A stretch of DNA of 64,000 bases, taken from contig CAWFGV010000011.1 in assembly GCA_963815445.1 (NCBI GenBank), positions 620,001 to 684,000 of the forward strand. Direction: 5' to 3'. Position numbers and translations under genes: made by a program. Position 1 is the stretch's first letter. The number at the start of each line of letters is the position of its first letter. The notes under the pieces are model-generated. The model did no database searches and was not told the origin of the DNA. It saw nothing but the letters and a program-made list of their open reading frames with translations. This DNA comes from JANLYC01 sp963815445. Its GTDB lineage: Bacteria > Actinomycetota > Actinomycetes > Propionibacteriales > Nocardioidaceae. Positions 16,806 to 24,272 of the stretch are shown here, in pieces.

Positions 16806-18698
16806 ATGAGTGCTGGCCCCAACCCGATGCGGATGATGCATCAGTTCGCGCGCGAGGACCCGATCAAGGGCCGGGAGGGACTGACCCCCGGCACCACACG
16901 CCGGATCCTCGCCTTCGCGCGCCCCTACACCCGCCAGGTCTACCTTTTCCTGGTGCTCGTCGTCATCGACGCGCTCCTCGTCGTCGCCGGCCCGCTGCTG
17001 TTCAAGAAGATCGTCGATGACGGCATCCTCAAGGGCAATGCCGGGCTCGTCACGATGCTCGCGCTCATCGTGGCCATGCTCGCGGTCGGCGAGGCGGCCC
17101 TCACCCTGGCCCAGCGGTGGTACTCGTCCCGCATCGGTGAGGGTCTCATCTACGACCTGCGCACCCAGGTCTTCGGCCATGTCCAGCGGATGCCGTTGGC
17201 GTTCTTCTCGCGCACCCACACCGGATCCCTGGTCTCGCGGCTGAACAACGACGTGATCGGCGCCCAGCGCGCGTTCACGTCCACGCTGTCGGGTGTGGTC
17301 AGCAACATCATCAGCGTGCTGATGGTCGCCGGCTTCATGTTCGTGCTGTCCTGGCAGATCACGTTGATCGCGCTGGCGATGCTGCCCGTCTTCCTCTTCC
17401 CGGCCAAGTGGGCCGGGCGCAAGCTCGCCGGCCTGACGCGCGAGCAGATGCAGACCAACGCTCTGCTGTCCGCCACCATGACCGAACGCTTCAACGTCGG
17501 CGGCGCACTCCTGGTCAAGCTGTTCGGTCGCCTCCACGATGAGCAGCGCGAGTTCTCCGATCGGTCCGCGAAGGTGCGCGACCTCGGGGTCCAGATCGCG
17601 ATGGTGGGCCGGATCTTCTACAGCGCTCTCACGCTCGTGGCCGCACTGGCGACGGCGCTCGTCTACGGCGTCGGGGGACACCTCGCCATCCGCAACGCGG
17701 TGACGGTCGGTGACCTGGTGGCGCTGGCGACGCTGATGGGTCGTCTGTACGGCCCGCTGACGGCGCTGTCGAACGTGCGGATCGACATCATGACGGCACT
17801 GGTGTCGTTCGAGCGGGTGTTCGAGGTGCTCGACCTCGAGCCGATGATCAAGGAGGCCGACGACGCGGTCTCGATCGCGGATGCGCCCGCCTCTGTTGAG
17901 TTCCGAGACGTCGACTTCGCCTACCCGACCTCGGACGAGGTGTCGCTGGCGAGCCTCGAGATCGCGGCCATCCAGGATGGCCGCGTCAGCACCGAGGTCC
18001 TGCACGAGGTGAGCTTCGCCGTCCAACCGGGACAGATGGTGGCTCTCGTCGGACCGTCAGGCGCCGGCAAGACGACGCTGACGCATCTGGTGGCCCGGTT
18101 GTACGACGTCACGTCGGGCGAGGTCCTGGTCGGCGGCCACAACGTCCGAGAGGTCACCCAGGAGTCGCTGCACGGGATGGTCGGCTACGTCACGCAGGAC
18201 GCCCACATGTTCCACGACAGCATCCGCGCCAACCTGCTCTACGCACGGCCGGAGGCCACCGACGCAGAGCTCGAGGAAGCTTTGGTGGCGGCGCAGATCT
18301 GGGACCTGGTGGGGTCGCTGCCCGACGGTCTCGACACCGTGGTCGGCGACCGTGGGTACCGGCTCAGTGGTGGCGAGCGCCAACGCCTGGCGATCGCCCG
18401 GCTGCTCCTCAAAGCGCCTCGCATCATCGTGCTGGACGAGGCCACCGCCCACCTCGACAGTGAGTCGGAGGCAGCCGTGCAGCGGGCACTCGACACGGCC
18501 CTGGAGGGTCGGACCTCGATGGTGATCGCCCACCGGCTCTCGACCGTGCGCAACGCAGATCAGATCCTGGTGGTCGACCGGGGCCGCGTCGTCGACCAGG
18601 GCACGCACGCGCAGCTGCTGGCTCGTGGGGGTCTCTACCGCCAGCTCTACGACACCCAGTTCGCTGCTTCGGCAGATGCCGAGCCGGTACTGTCCTGA
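16806..18698 (+). CDS. ABC exporter, fused permease and ATPase
   Basis: A 630-residue half-transporter of the MsbA/multidrug type. Six membrane segments span ~40-325; the ATPase follows with Walker A GPSGAGKTT, signature YRLSGGERQRLAIARLL, Walker B IIVLDEATAHLD and switch IAHRLSTVRNAD. An insertion of about 18 residues sits between the A-loop Tyr (FAYPTSDE) and the P-loop strand, a variation seen in other actinobacterial exporters. It should work as a homodimer. Substrate unknown. It starts 22 bases after the hydratase stop. Confidence 0.88.
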   Translation: MSAGPNPMRMMHQFAREDPIKGREGLTPGTTRRILAFARPYTRQVYLFLVLVVIDALLVVAGPLLFKKIVDDGILKGNAGLVTMLALIVAMLAVGEAALTLAQRWYSSRIGEGLIYDLRTQVFGHVQRMPLAFFSRTHTGSLVSRLNNDVIGAQRAFTSTLSGVVSNIISVLMVAGFMFVLSWQITLIALAMLPVFLFPAKWAGRKLAGLTREQMQTNALLSATMTERFNVGGALLVKLFGRLHDEQREFSDRSAKVRDLGVQIAMVGRIFYSALTLVAALATALVYGVGGHLAIRNAVTVGDLVALATLMGRLYGPLTALSNVRIDIMTALVSFERVFEVLDLEPMIKEADDAVSIADAPASVEFRDVDFAYPTSDEVSLASLEIAAIQDGRVSTEVLHEVSFAVQPGQMVALVGPSGAGKTTLTHLVARLYDVTSGEVLVGGHNVREVTQESLHGMVGYVTQDAHMFHDSIRANLLYARPEATDAELEEALVAAQIWDLVGSLPDGLDTVVGDRGYRLSGGERQRLAIARLLLKAPRIIVLDEATAHLDSESEAAVQRALDTALEGRTSMVIAHRLSTVRNADQILVVDRGRVVDQGTHAQLLARGGLYRQLYDTQFAASADAEPVLS

Positions 18699-18769
18699 GC
18701 GATCGGCCGGGCGTCAGGTCGCGGACCGCCAACCGGTGGCCCCGATCAGCGCGATGACCTGAGCGCGGG

Positions 18770-18775
18770 CACAAT
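18770..18775 (+). promoter_or_regulatory. -10 hexamer CACAAT of the atypical SDR gene
   Basis: CACAAT ends 6 bases before the ATG at 18782; no ribosome-binding site is visible. It is the same hexamer as at sufR. Confidence 0.4.
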
Positions 18776-18781
18776 GACCGG

Positions 18782-19540
18782 ATGGATCTCGGACTCACCG
18801 ATCACGTCTACATCGTCACCGGAGCAAGCCGGGGTCTCGGCAGAGCCACCGCGGAGGTGCTCGTCGCCGAGGGTGCCCACGTCGTGGTGTCCTCACGCGA
18901 CCAGGCCAACGTCGACGCCTGTGTGAGCGCTCTCGGTGCGGACTCGGCGCACGGTGTCGTGGCCGACAACGCCGACCCAGCCACTCCGGATGCCCTCATT
19001 GCTGCGGCCAAGCACACCTTTGGACGTCTTGACGGAGTGCTGATCAGTGTCGGCGGCCCGACCGCCGGACCAGCGATGGAGCGCACCGACGAGGAGTGGA
19101 CCCAGGCGTTCAACGCGGTCTTCCTCGGGGCTGTCCGGCTCGCCACCAGGGTGGCTCCTGAGCTGGAGAGCGGCGGTTCGATCGCGTTCGTGCTGTCGAC
19201 CTCCGTCAAGCAGCCACTCAGCTCGCTGGCCATCTCGAACGGATTGCGCCCAGGTCTTGCCATGCTGGCCAAGAACCTGGCCGACGAGCTCGGACCGGCC
19301 GGGATCCGGGTCAACGGGCTGCTGCCCGGGCGGGTCGACACCGAGCGCGTGCGCGAGCTCGACGCCCGGGCTGCCGATCCGGAGGCCGCGCGCCGATCAT
19401 CGACCGAGAGCATCCCCCTGCGTCGTTACGGCCAGCCGGCTGAGTTCGGCCGGGCAGCCGCCTTTCTGCTGTCACCCGCGTCGTCGTACATCAGCGGGGT
19501 CATGCTGCCGGTCGACGGCGGGGTCACTCGCGGTCTGTGA
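18782..19540 (+). CDS. Atypical short-chain dehydrogenase/reductase
   Basis: A 252-residue Rossmann protein with the nucleotide-binding TGASRGLG at 13-20 and the C-terminal SDR ending YISGVMLPVDGG. The catalytic core departs from the classical pattern. After the Ser region (S139-S141) the expected YxxxK is replaced by I151-S-N-G-L-R156, and the NNAG motif reads SVGGP. A recognisable SDR subgroup has this Ser-Asn-x-Leu-Arg form; its reaction is not settled. It may be a divergent reductase or a non-catalytic binding protein. Its end overlaps the convergent SURF1 gene by 17 bases. Confidence 0.8.
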   Translation: MDLGLTDHVYIVTGASRGLGRATAEVLVAEGAHVVVSSRDQANVDACVSALGADSAHGVVADNADPATPDALIAAAKHTFGRLDGVLISVGGPTAGPAMERTDEEWTQAFNAVFLGAVRLATRVAPELESGGSIAFVLSTSVKQPLSSLAISNGLRPGLAMLAKNLADELGPAGIRVNGLLPGRVDTERVRELDARAADPEAARRSSTESIPLRRYGQPAEFGRAAAFLLSPASSYISGVMLPVDGGVTRGL

Positions 19541-20357
19541 CGTCCCGGTCAGCTGACTCCACTGGCACCCGGCGTGCCGTGCCGGTGCGCTCGGCATACG
19601 CGAAGTACACCCAGAAGCCGAGCGCCAGGACTGCGAAGAACCACCACTGGATCCCGTAGAAGAAGCTCGGACCGCCGCTGAGGTCGGGTGGGTCTGCGCG
19701 CGCCGGGCTCGGTTTCACGGTCGCTGACTCGTCGGTGAGGTCCAGAAAGCCCCGGTAGAGCGGGTAGGGCAGCGTCGGAGCGATGGCGACGGACGAGATC
19801 GAGCGCACCGAACCGTCGGAGGGCGTGACGCGGTTGCCGCTGTCGCTGGCGTCCTGCCGTACCCAGCCGGTCACGGTGACGGTGGATCCCGGGGGAGGAG
19901 GCAAGGCGTTGGCCTGGTTGCCGTTGCCGGCTGTCTGCAGCCAGCCACGGTCAACGAGCACAGCGGCGCCCGAGGCCGTGACGAAAGGTGTCACGACGTC
20001 GATACCGGGCGCTCCGGACCGGGTGCGGTAGAGGACGGCGATCTGGTGCTGTGCGTCGTAGCTGCCCGTCACCTCGACGCGCCGCCACTGGTCATCGTGC
20101 GCGGGGGGCGCGGTCGTACTCATCAGGTCGTCCAGGGCAGCCGGTTCAGCAGCCAGGTTGGCCTTGGTCACCGCGTTGCTGTCGTGCCGTTCGGCGTACC
20201 GGTGGAACTGCCAGCGTCCGAGCTCGTAGCAGGTGAGCGCGACGACCAGCACCGCCAACAGCAGCCCGAGCCAGCGGCGTGACAGCAGGAAGCGGTACGA
20301 CGTCGGTCGTTCGGGGGCCGCCGCGGTGGACTCGGGCGTGATCTTCGAGAGGGACAC
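19524..20357 (-). CDS. SURF1-family cytochrome oxidase assembly protein
   Basis: A 277-residue protein with the SURF1 layout: one membrane segment near the N-terminus (~30-47, followed by ELGRWQFHRYAER) and one near the C-terminus (SFFYGIQWW then FAVLALGFWVYFAYAER), with an extracytoplasmic domain between (VLVDRGWLQ). SURF1 assists heme a insertion into cytochrome oxidase subunit I, which fits the ctaA/ctaB genes elsewhere in the window. The GTG start has no ribosome-binding site. Confidence 0.88.
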   Translation of the reverse strand: MSLSKITPESTAAAPERPTSYRFLLSRRWLGLLLAVLVVALTCYELGRWQFHRYAERHDSNAVTKANLAAEPAALDDLMSTTAPPAHDDQWRRVEVTGSYDAQHQIAVLYRTRSGAPGIDVVTPFVTASGAAVLVDRGWLQTAGNGNQANALPPPPGSTVTVTGWVRQDASDSGNRVTPSDGSVRSISSVAIAPTLPYPLYRGFLDLTDESATVKPSPARADPPDLSGGPSFFYGIQWWFFAVLALGFWVYFAYAERTGTARRVPVESADRDVTDRE

Positions 20358-20418
20358 AGCCCTGCCAAACTAACCCGGCCGCGACACCGACCGTGCGCCG
20401 GGAGTCGGTATGACCACG

Positions 20419-20424
20419 TAAGGT
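20419..20424 (+). promoter_or_regulatory. -10 hexamer TAAGGT of moaA
   Basis: TAAGGT ends 6 bases before the GTG at 20431, suggesting a leaderless moaA transcript. Confidence 0.5.
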
Positions 20425-20430
20425 GGCCTC

Positions 20431-21444
20431 GTGACGAGTTCGCCGACAGACCTGCTGCCGCTGGCCGACCCCTACGGTCGGGTCGCCACCGATCTCCGGG
20501 TGTCCTTGACCGATCGGTGCAATCTGCGCTGCTCGTACTGCATGCCGGCGGAGGGTCTCGACTGGTTGCCGAACACCGATGTGCTCACCGACGACGAGGT
20601 CGTCCGCCTCATCGACATCGCGGTGACGCGCCTCGGCGTGCGACAGATCCGTTTCACCGGTGGCGAGCCCCTGATCAGGCGCGGGTTTCCCGACATCGTG
20701 GCCCGCACCGCCGCGCTCGACCCGCGGCCCCGCATTGCCGTGACCACGAACGGCATCGGCCTCGAACGCGTCGCGCCCGCGCTGGCCGCGGCGGGCCTCG
20801 ACCGGGTCAACGTCAGCCTCGACACCGTCCGGGCAGACACGTTCAAGACCATCACCCGCCGCGACCGTTTCGCTGACGTCGTGCGGGGTCTGCGGGCAGC
20901 CCACGTGGCCGGCCTGGCTCCGGTCAAGGTCAACGCCGTGTTGCTGCGGGGGCACAACGACGACCAGGCCCCCGAGCTGCTGCGCTGGTGCATCGAACAG
21001 GGTTACGAGCTTCGGTTCATCGAGCAGATGCCGCTGGATGCGCAGCACGGCTGGAGCCGCGAGCTGATGATCACCGCCGACGAGATCTTCGCCTCGCTCG
21101 AGACCAGTTTCGACCTCACGCCGCATCCCGACGAGCGGGGCAGCGCACCGGCCGAACTGTTCCTGGTCAACGGTGGTCCGGCGACGGTCGGTGTGATCGC
21201 GTCCGTGACGCGACCCTTCTGTGGCGACTGCGACCGGGTCCGACTCACCGCGGACGGGCAGGTGCGCAACTGCCTGTTCGCGCGCGAGGAGTCAGACCTA
21301 CGGACGCCGCTTCGGGACGGCGCCGACGACGACGTGATCGCGGATCGCTGGCGCGCCGCGATGTGGACCAAGCGTCCCGGCCACGGAATCGACGACCCGT
21401 CGTTCCTGCAGCCGGCCCGGCCGATGAGCTCGATCGGCGGCTGA
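20431..21444 (+). CDS. moaA: GTP 3',8-cyclase MoaA
   Basis: A 337-residue radical-SAM enzyme that starts molybdenum cofactor synthesis by converting GTP to 3',8-cyclo-GTP. The N-terminal cluster ligands C30, C34, C37 are in RCNLRCSYCMP. The second cluster is C264, C267, C281 in FCGDCDRV...RNCLF. The protein ends in the conserved Gly-Gly needed for activity. No other moa gene is in the window, so the pathway is scattered. Confidence 0.95.
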   Translation: MTSSPTDLLPLADPYGRVATDLRVSLTDRCNLRCSYCMPAEGLDWLPNTDVLTDDEVVRLIDIAVTRLGVRQIRFTGGEPLIRRGFPDIVARTAALDPRPRIAVTTNGIGLERVAPALAAAGLDRVNVSLDTVRADTFKTITRRDRFADVVRGLRAAHVAGLAPVKVNAVLLRGHNDDQAPELLRWCIEQGYELRFIEQMPLDAQHGWSRELMITADEIFASLETSFDLTPHPDERGSAPAELFLVNGGPATVGVIASVTRPFCGDCDRVRLTADGQVRNCLFAREESDLRTPLRDGADDDVIADRWRAAMWTKRPGHGIDDPSFLQPARPMSSIGG

Positions 21445-21445
21445 C

Positions 21446-21499
21446 GCGCTCACCGCCACCGCACCTCTCGAGGCGCTCACCGCCAGCTCACGTCTCGAG
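21446..21499. repeat. Two imperfect 27-bp tandem copies after moaA
   Basis: Each copy begins GCGCTCACCGCCA and ends TCTCGAG; a third partial copy starts at 21500. The second copy encodes the last codons and stop of the minus-strand Cys/His protein. This looks like a local slippage duplication. Confidence 0.6.
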
Positions 21500-21706
21500 G
21501 CGCTCGGTGCCGCGCATGAAGCCACGCGCGGCCAGGAACTGCGTCAATGACGCCTCATGCTCGTCACAGGCCAACCACGTCTTCCGACGTTCCGGGGTAT
21601 GGAGCTTGGGGTTGTTCCAGAGCAGCGCGACGGTCGCCGGTTGCCGGCAGCCCTTGGCGGAGCAGATGACCGGTTCCGGGCTGCTGGGGGGCGTTGGTTC
21701 GCTCAT
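21488..21706 (-). CDS. Small Cys/His protein, possible zinc ribbon
   Basis: A 72-residue protein with C15, C20, C47 and H50 (ICSAKGCRQ and LACDEH), a spacing that suggests a single zinc knuckle. The stretch LLWNNPKLHTPERRKTWLAC looks strongly conserved in actinobacteria as I recall. Database copies sometimes carry unsupported enzyme names. The function is unknown to me. The ATG at 21706 has a GGAGATG upstream. Confidence 0.65.
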   Translation of the reverse strand: MSEPTPPSSPEPVICSAKGCRQPATVALLWNNPKLHTPERRKTWLACDEHEASLTQFLAARGFMRGTERLET

Positions 21707-21856
21707 GACATCTCCGTTGGATGGTCCTCGCCCGAGGCCGGACAGGGGTGATGCCGGACAGCCACGGGGGGAAGCGGTCCGGCATCACGACAGGTTCGCC
21801 GTCGGGGGAGGCGGCTCACCTTCGCCGGTCAGTGTGCCACGCAGGATCCATTCGGT

Positions 21857-22171
21857 CTAGACCTTGTGCGGCTGGGTGACGTCGCCGGATCCGCTCTCGA
21901 GGGCGGGGTGTTCGTCAACCACGAAGCGCGGCGGTCCGGGGCGGCTTCGCCGGTCGGTCGCGTTCGCGAGGACGACGGCGACATACGGCAGGACGACGGC
22001 CCCGAACACGAAGACCCAACGGACCGGCCCATCGGTCACGACCGCCAGCACGAAGCAGACCGTCCTGATACCCATGGACAACAGATAACGCCGCTGGCGC
22101 TTGCGTAGGTCATCGGAATGGCTGGTGCGCGCCGATGTGATGCTGACGGGCTGTTCCTGGTGCTGAGTCAC
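21857..22171 (-). CDS. DUF3099 small membrane protein
   Basis: A 104-residue protein matching DUF3099: ITSARTSHSDDLRKRQRRY, then two membrane segments (MGIRTVCFVLAVV and WVFVFGAVVLPYVAVVLANA) and an acidic/Pro-rich tail. The GTG at 22171 has AAGGAGA about 7 bases upstream, which decides the start over a longer frame to 22288. The function is unknown. In actinomycetes this gene commonly sits near fabG-fabI, as here. Confidence 0.8.
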   Translation of the reverse strand: MTQHQEQPVSITSARTSHSDDLRKRQRRYLLSMGIRTVCFVLAVVTDGPVRWVFVFGAVVLPYVAVVLANATDRRSRPGPPRFVVDEHPALESGSGDVTQPHKV

Positions 22172-22305
22172 AGGCTTTCTCCTTGTCCCCACGGTACGCC
22201 GGGATGTCTCGGCGGTCACGGGGCCCCACGCGCTGCACAACTTCGCCACGGGCTGACCGACGCGACATGATGGGCCTGACCAGCTCATCCATCAGGAGGT
22301 TCACC

Positions 22306-22521
22306 ATGTCGAACCGTACATACCGCGTGACCGAGGTCGTCGGGACCTCGCCTGCCGGCATCGACGACGCGATCCGCAACGCGGTCAAGCGCGCGAGCCG
22401 GACGTTGCGGCATCTCGACTGGTTCGAGGTGACCCAGATCCGTGGCCAGGTGACCGACGACAATGTCGAGCATTTCCAGGTGGGTCTCAAGCTCGGCTTC
22501 CGCCTGGAGGACGACGAGTAG
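22306..22521 (+). CDS. Dodecin, flavin storage protein
   Basis: A 71-residue dodecin; the family assembles into hollow dodecamers that bind flavin (and often CoA). The sequence MSNRTYRVTEVVGTSP, the helix AIRNAVKRASRTLRHLDWFEV and the strand HFQVGLKLGFRLE match throughout, including the Trp that stacks on the flavin. AGGAGG at 22294-22299 lies 6 bases before the ATG. Confidence 0.92.
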   Translation: MSNRTYRVTEVVGTSPAGIDDAIRNAVKRASRTLRHLDWFEVTQIRGQVTDDNVEHFQVGLKLGFRLEDDE

Positions 22522-22654
22522 CCGTTTGGCCGCCCGGGAGCGTGCGACCGGACGGTCAAACAAGGCTACGAGTTGGACCACCCGCGGGAGGAGCCCTGAG
22601 CGCGTGCGGGAGACCCCCGGGACCACCAGCGGCGAGCGTGCCCTGGGAACGCGA

Positions 22655-22660
22655 TAGCGT
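22655..22660 (+). promoter_or_regulatory. -10 hexamer TAGCGT of the fabG-fabI operon
   Basis: TAGCGT lies 30 bases before the fabG ATG, leaving a short leader that contains a GGAGAAGGG ribosome-binding site. Unlike many neighbours, this message is leadered. Confidence 0.45.
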
Positions 22661-22690
22661 CAGGCTCCGACGGAGGCTGGAGAAGGGAAC

Positions 22691-23398
22691 ATGGTGAGCA
22701 GATCGGTACTCGTGACCGGAGGCAACCGCGGGATCGGCCGTGCGATCGCGCAGGCGTTCGTCGATGCGGGCGACAAGGTGGCTGTCACCTACCGCTCGGG
22801 CGAGCCGCCGGCCGGGTTCCTGGGCGTGCGGTGCGACGTGACCGACGCCGAGGCGGTCGAGGCGGCGTTCGCGACGATCGAGGCGGAGCACGGTCCGGTC
22901 GAGGTGCTGGTGGCGAACGCCGGCATCACCCGGGACACCTTGCTGCTGCGGATGTCCGATGACGACTGGGACGCGGTCATCCAGACCAACCTGACCGGAT
23001 CCTTCCGCGTCGTGAAACGGGCCGCCAAAGGGATGTTGAGGCTGCGTCGGGGTCGGATCGTGCTGATCTCGTCGGTCGTGGGGTTGCTCGGGTCGGCGGG
23101 GCAGGTCAACTATGCAGCCAGCAAGTCCGGCCTGGTCGGGATGGCGAGGTCGATCGCTCGAGAGCTCGGCAGCCGGTCGATCACAGCCAACGTCGTGGCG
23201 CCCGGGTTCGTCGACACCGACATGACTGCGGAGCTACCGCCGGACAAGAAGGCGGAGTACCAGGCGGCCATCCCGCTCGGCCGCTTCACCACGAGCGACG
23301 AGATCGCGGGCGTGGTCCGGTGGATTGCGTCGGACGAGGCGGCGTACATCACGGGGGCGGTGATCCCGGTCGACGGGGGCCTCGGAATGGGCCACTGA
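22691..23398 (+). CDS. fabG: 3-oxoacyl-ACP reductase FabG (MabA-like)
   Basis: A 235-residue SDR that reduces 3-oxoacyl-ACP in type II fatty-acid synthesis using NADPH. It has TGGNRGIG (9-16), NAG (76-78) and the catalytic S128, Y141 and K145 (YAASK), and ends GAVIPVDGGLGMGH. The opening VSRSVLVTGGNRGIG and the ending closely resemble mycobacterial MabA. It is followed 67 bases later by an InhA-type enoyl reductase, the mabA-inhA arrangement. Confidence 0.94.
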   Translation: MVSRSVLVTGGNRGIGRAIAQAFVDAGDKVAVTYRSGEPPAGFLGVRCDVTDAEAVEAAFATIEAEHGPVEVLVANAGITRDTLLLRMSDDDWDAVIQTNLTGSFRVVKRAAKGMLRLRRGRIVLISSVVGLLGSAGQVNYAASKSGLVGMARSIARELGSRSITANVVAPGFVDTDMTAELPPDKKAEYQAAIPLGRFTTSDEIAGVVRWIASDEAAYITGAVIPVDGGLGMGH

Positions 23399-23465
23399 CC
23401 GACGGCTTCGACAGCTGGTCGATGACAACGACGCTCACCTGCGTCCCACAGAAAGGCTTCAACAC

Positions 23466-24236
23466 ATGGGAATCCTGGACGGCAAGCGCATCCTGGTCGC
23501 CGGCGTCACGCTCGACTCGTCGATCGGCTTCGCCACCGCCAAGGTGGCACAGGAGCAGGGTGCGACCGTGCTGATCTCGAACTTCGGCCGTGCCTTGTCG
23601 ATCACGAAGCGCATCGCCGGTCGGCTGCCCACCCCGCCGCCGGTGATCGAGCTCGACGTGAGCGACGACGAGCACCTGGCCCGGCTCGAGAGTGAGATAC
23701 GCCAGCACGTCGACGGTCTCGACGGCGTCGTGCACGCGATCGCCTATGGCAACCCACAAACGATCCTCGGCGGCAAGTTCCTCGAGGGTCCGTGGGACGA
23801 CGTGGCCCAGGCCGTGCGCGTGTCGGCGTACTCCTACCAGTCGCTCGCGGTCGCGTGTCTGCCCCTGATGCAGCCCGGCGGCAGCATCGTCGGTTGTACG
23901 TTCGATGCGTCTGTGGCCTGGCCGGGATATGACTGGATGGGGTTCGCCAAGGGCGCCCTGGAGTCGTGCAACCGCTATCTGGCCCGGGACCTCGGCCCGA
24001 AGGGCATCCGGTCGAACCTGGTCTCCGCCGGGGCGCTGAAGACGTTGGCCGCCAAGGCGATCCCCGGCTTCGAGATGTTCGAGGAAGAGTGGGTCAAGCG
24101 GGCGCCACTCGGCTGGGACCTGAACGACCTCGAGCCCACGGCGCGCACGATCGTGGCTCTGCTGAGCGACTTCATGCCGAAGACGACCGGAGAGATCGTG
24201 CACGTCGACGGCGGCTACCACGCGATGGGCGCCTGA
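23466..24236 (+). CDS. fabI: Enoyl-ACP reductase FabI (InhA-type)
   Basis: A 256-residue NADH-dependent enoyl-ACP reductase, the last step of each fatty-acid elongation cycle. The divergent SDR core is that of InhA: LLDGKRIL-like start, catalytic Y155 and K162 (GYDWMGFAKGAL) matching InhA Tyr158/Lys165, and F146 matching Phe149. At the position of InhA Ser94 (VVHSIGF) it has A91 (VVHAIAY). It is about 13 residues shorter than InhA because the substrate-loop region is reduced, which suits ordinary rather than very long chains. It sits in an operon with fabG. Confidence 0.94.
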   Translation: MGILDGKRILVAGVTLDSSIGFATAKVAQEQGATVLISNFGRALSITKRIAGRLPTPPPVIELDVSDDEHLARLESEIRQHVDGLDGVVHAIAYGNPQTILGGKFLEGPWDDVAQAVRVSAYSYQSLAVACLPLMQPGGSIVGCTFDASVAWPGYDWMGFAKGALESCNRYLARDLGPKGIRSNLVSAGALKTLAAKAIPGFEMFEEEWVKRAPLGWDLNDLEPTARTIVALLSDFMPKTTGEIVHVDGGYHAMGA

Positions 24237-24259
24237 CCGGTCCGGCAGTACCTGCCCGA

Positions 24260-24265
24260 TAGCGT
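24260..24265 (+). promoter_or_regulatory. -10 hexamer TAGCGT of the CphA-like Mur ligase gene
   Basis: TAGCGT ends 7 bases before the GTG at 24273 and overlaps the GTG at 24264. This favours 24273 as a leaderless start. Confidence 0.45.
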
Positions 24266-24272
24266 GTGCGCC

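Noticed and set aside
15759..18026. A very long open frame on the minus strand opposite the enoyl-CoA hydratase and ABC exporter genes
   Set aside because: It is antisense to two well-supported genes, has an Arg/His/Asp/Glu/Gln-rich composition typical of high-GC shadow frames, and shows no domain. The same applies to long antisense frames at 39495-41315, 46652-48226, 8101-9177 and 26909-28066.
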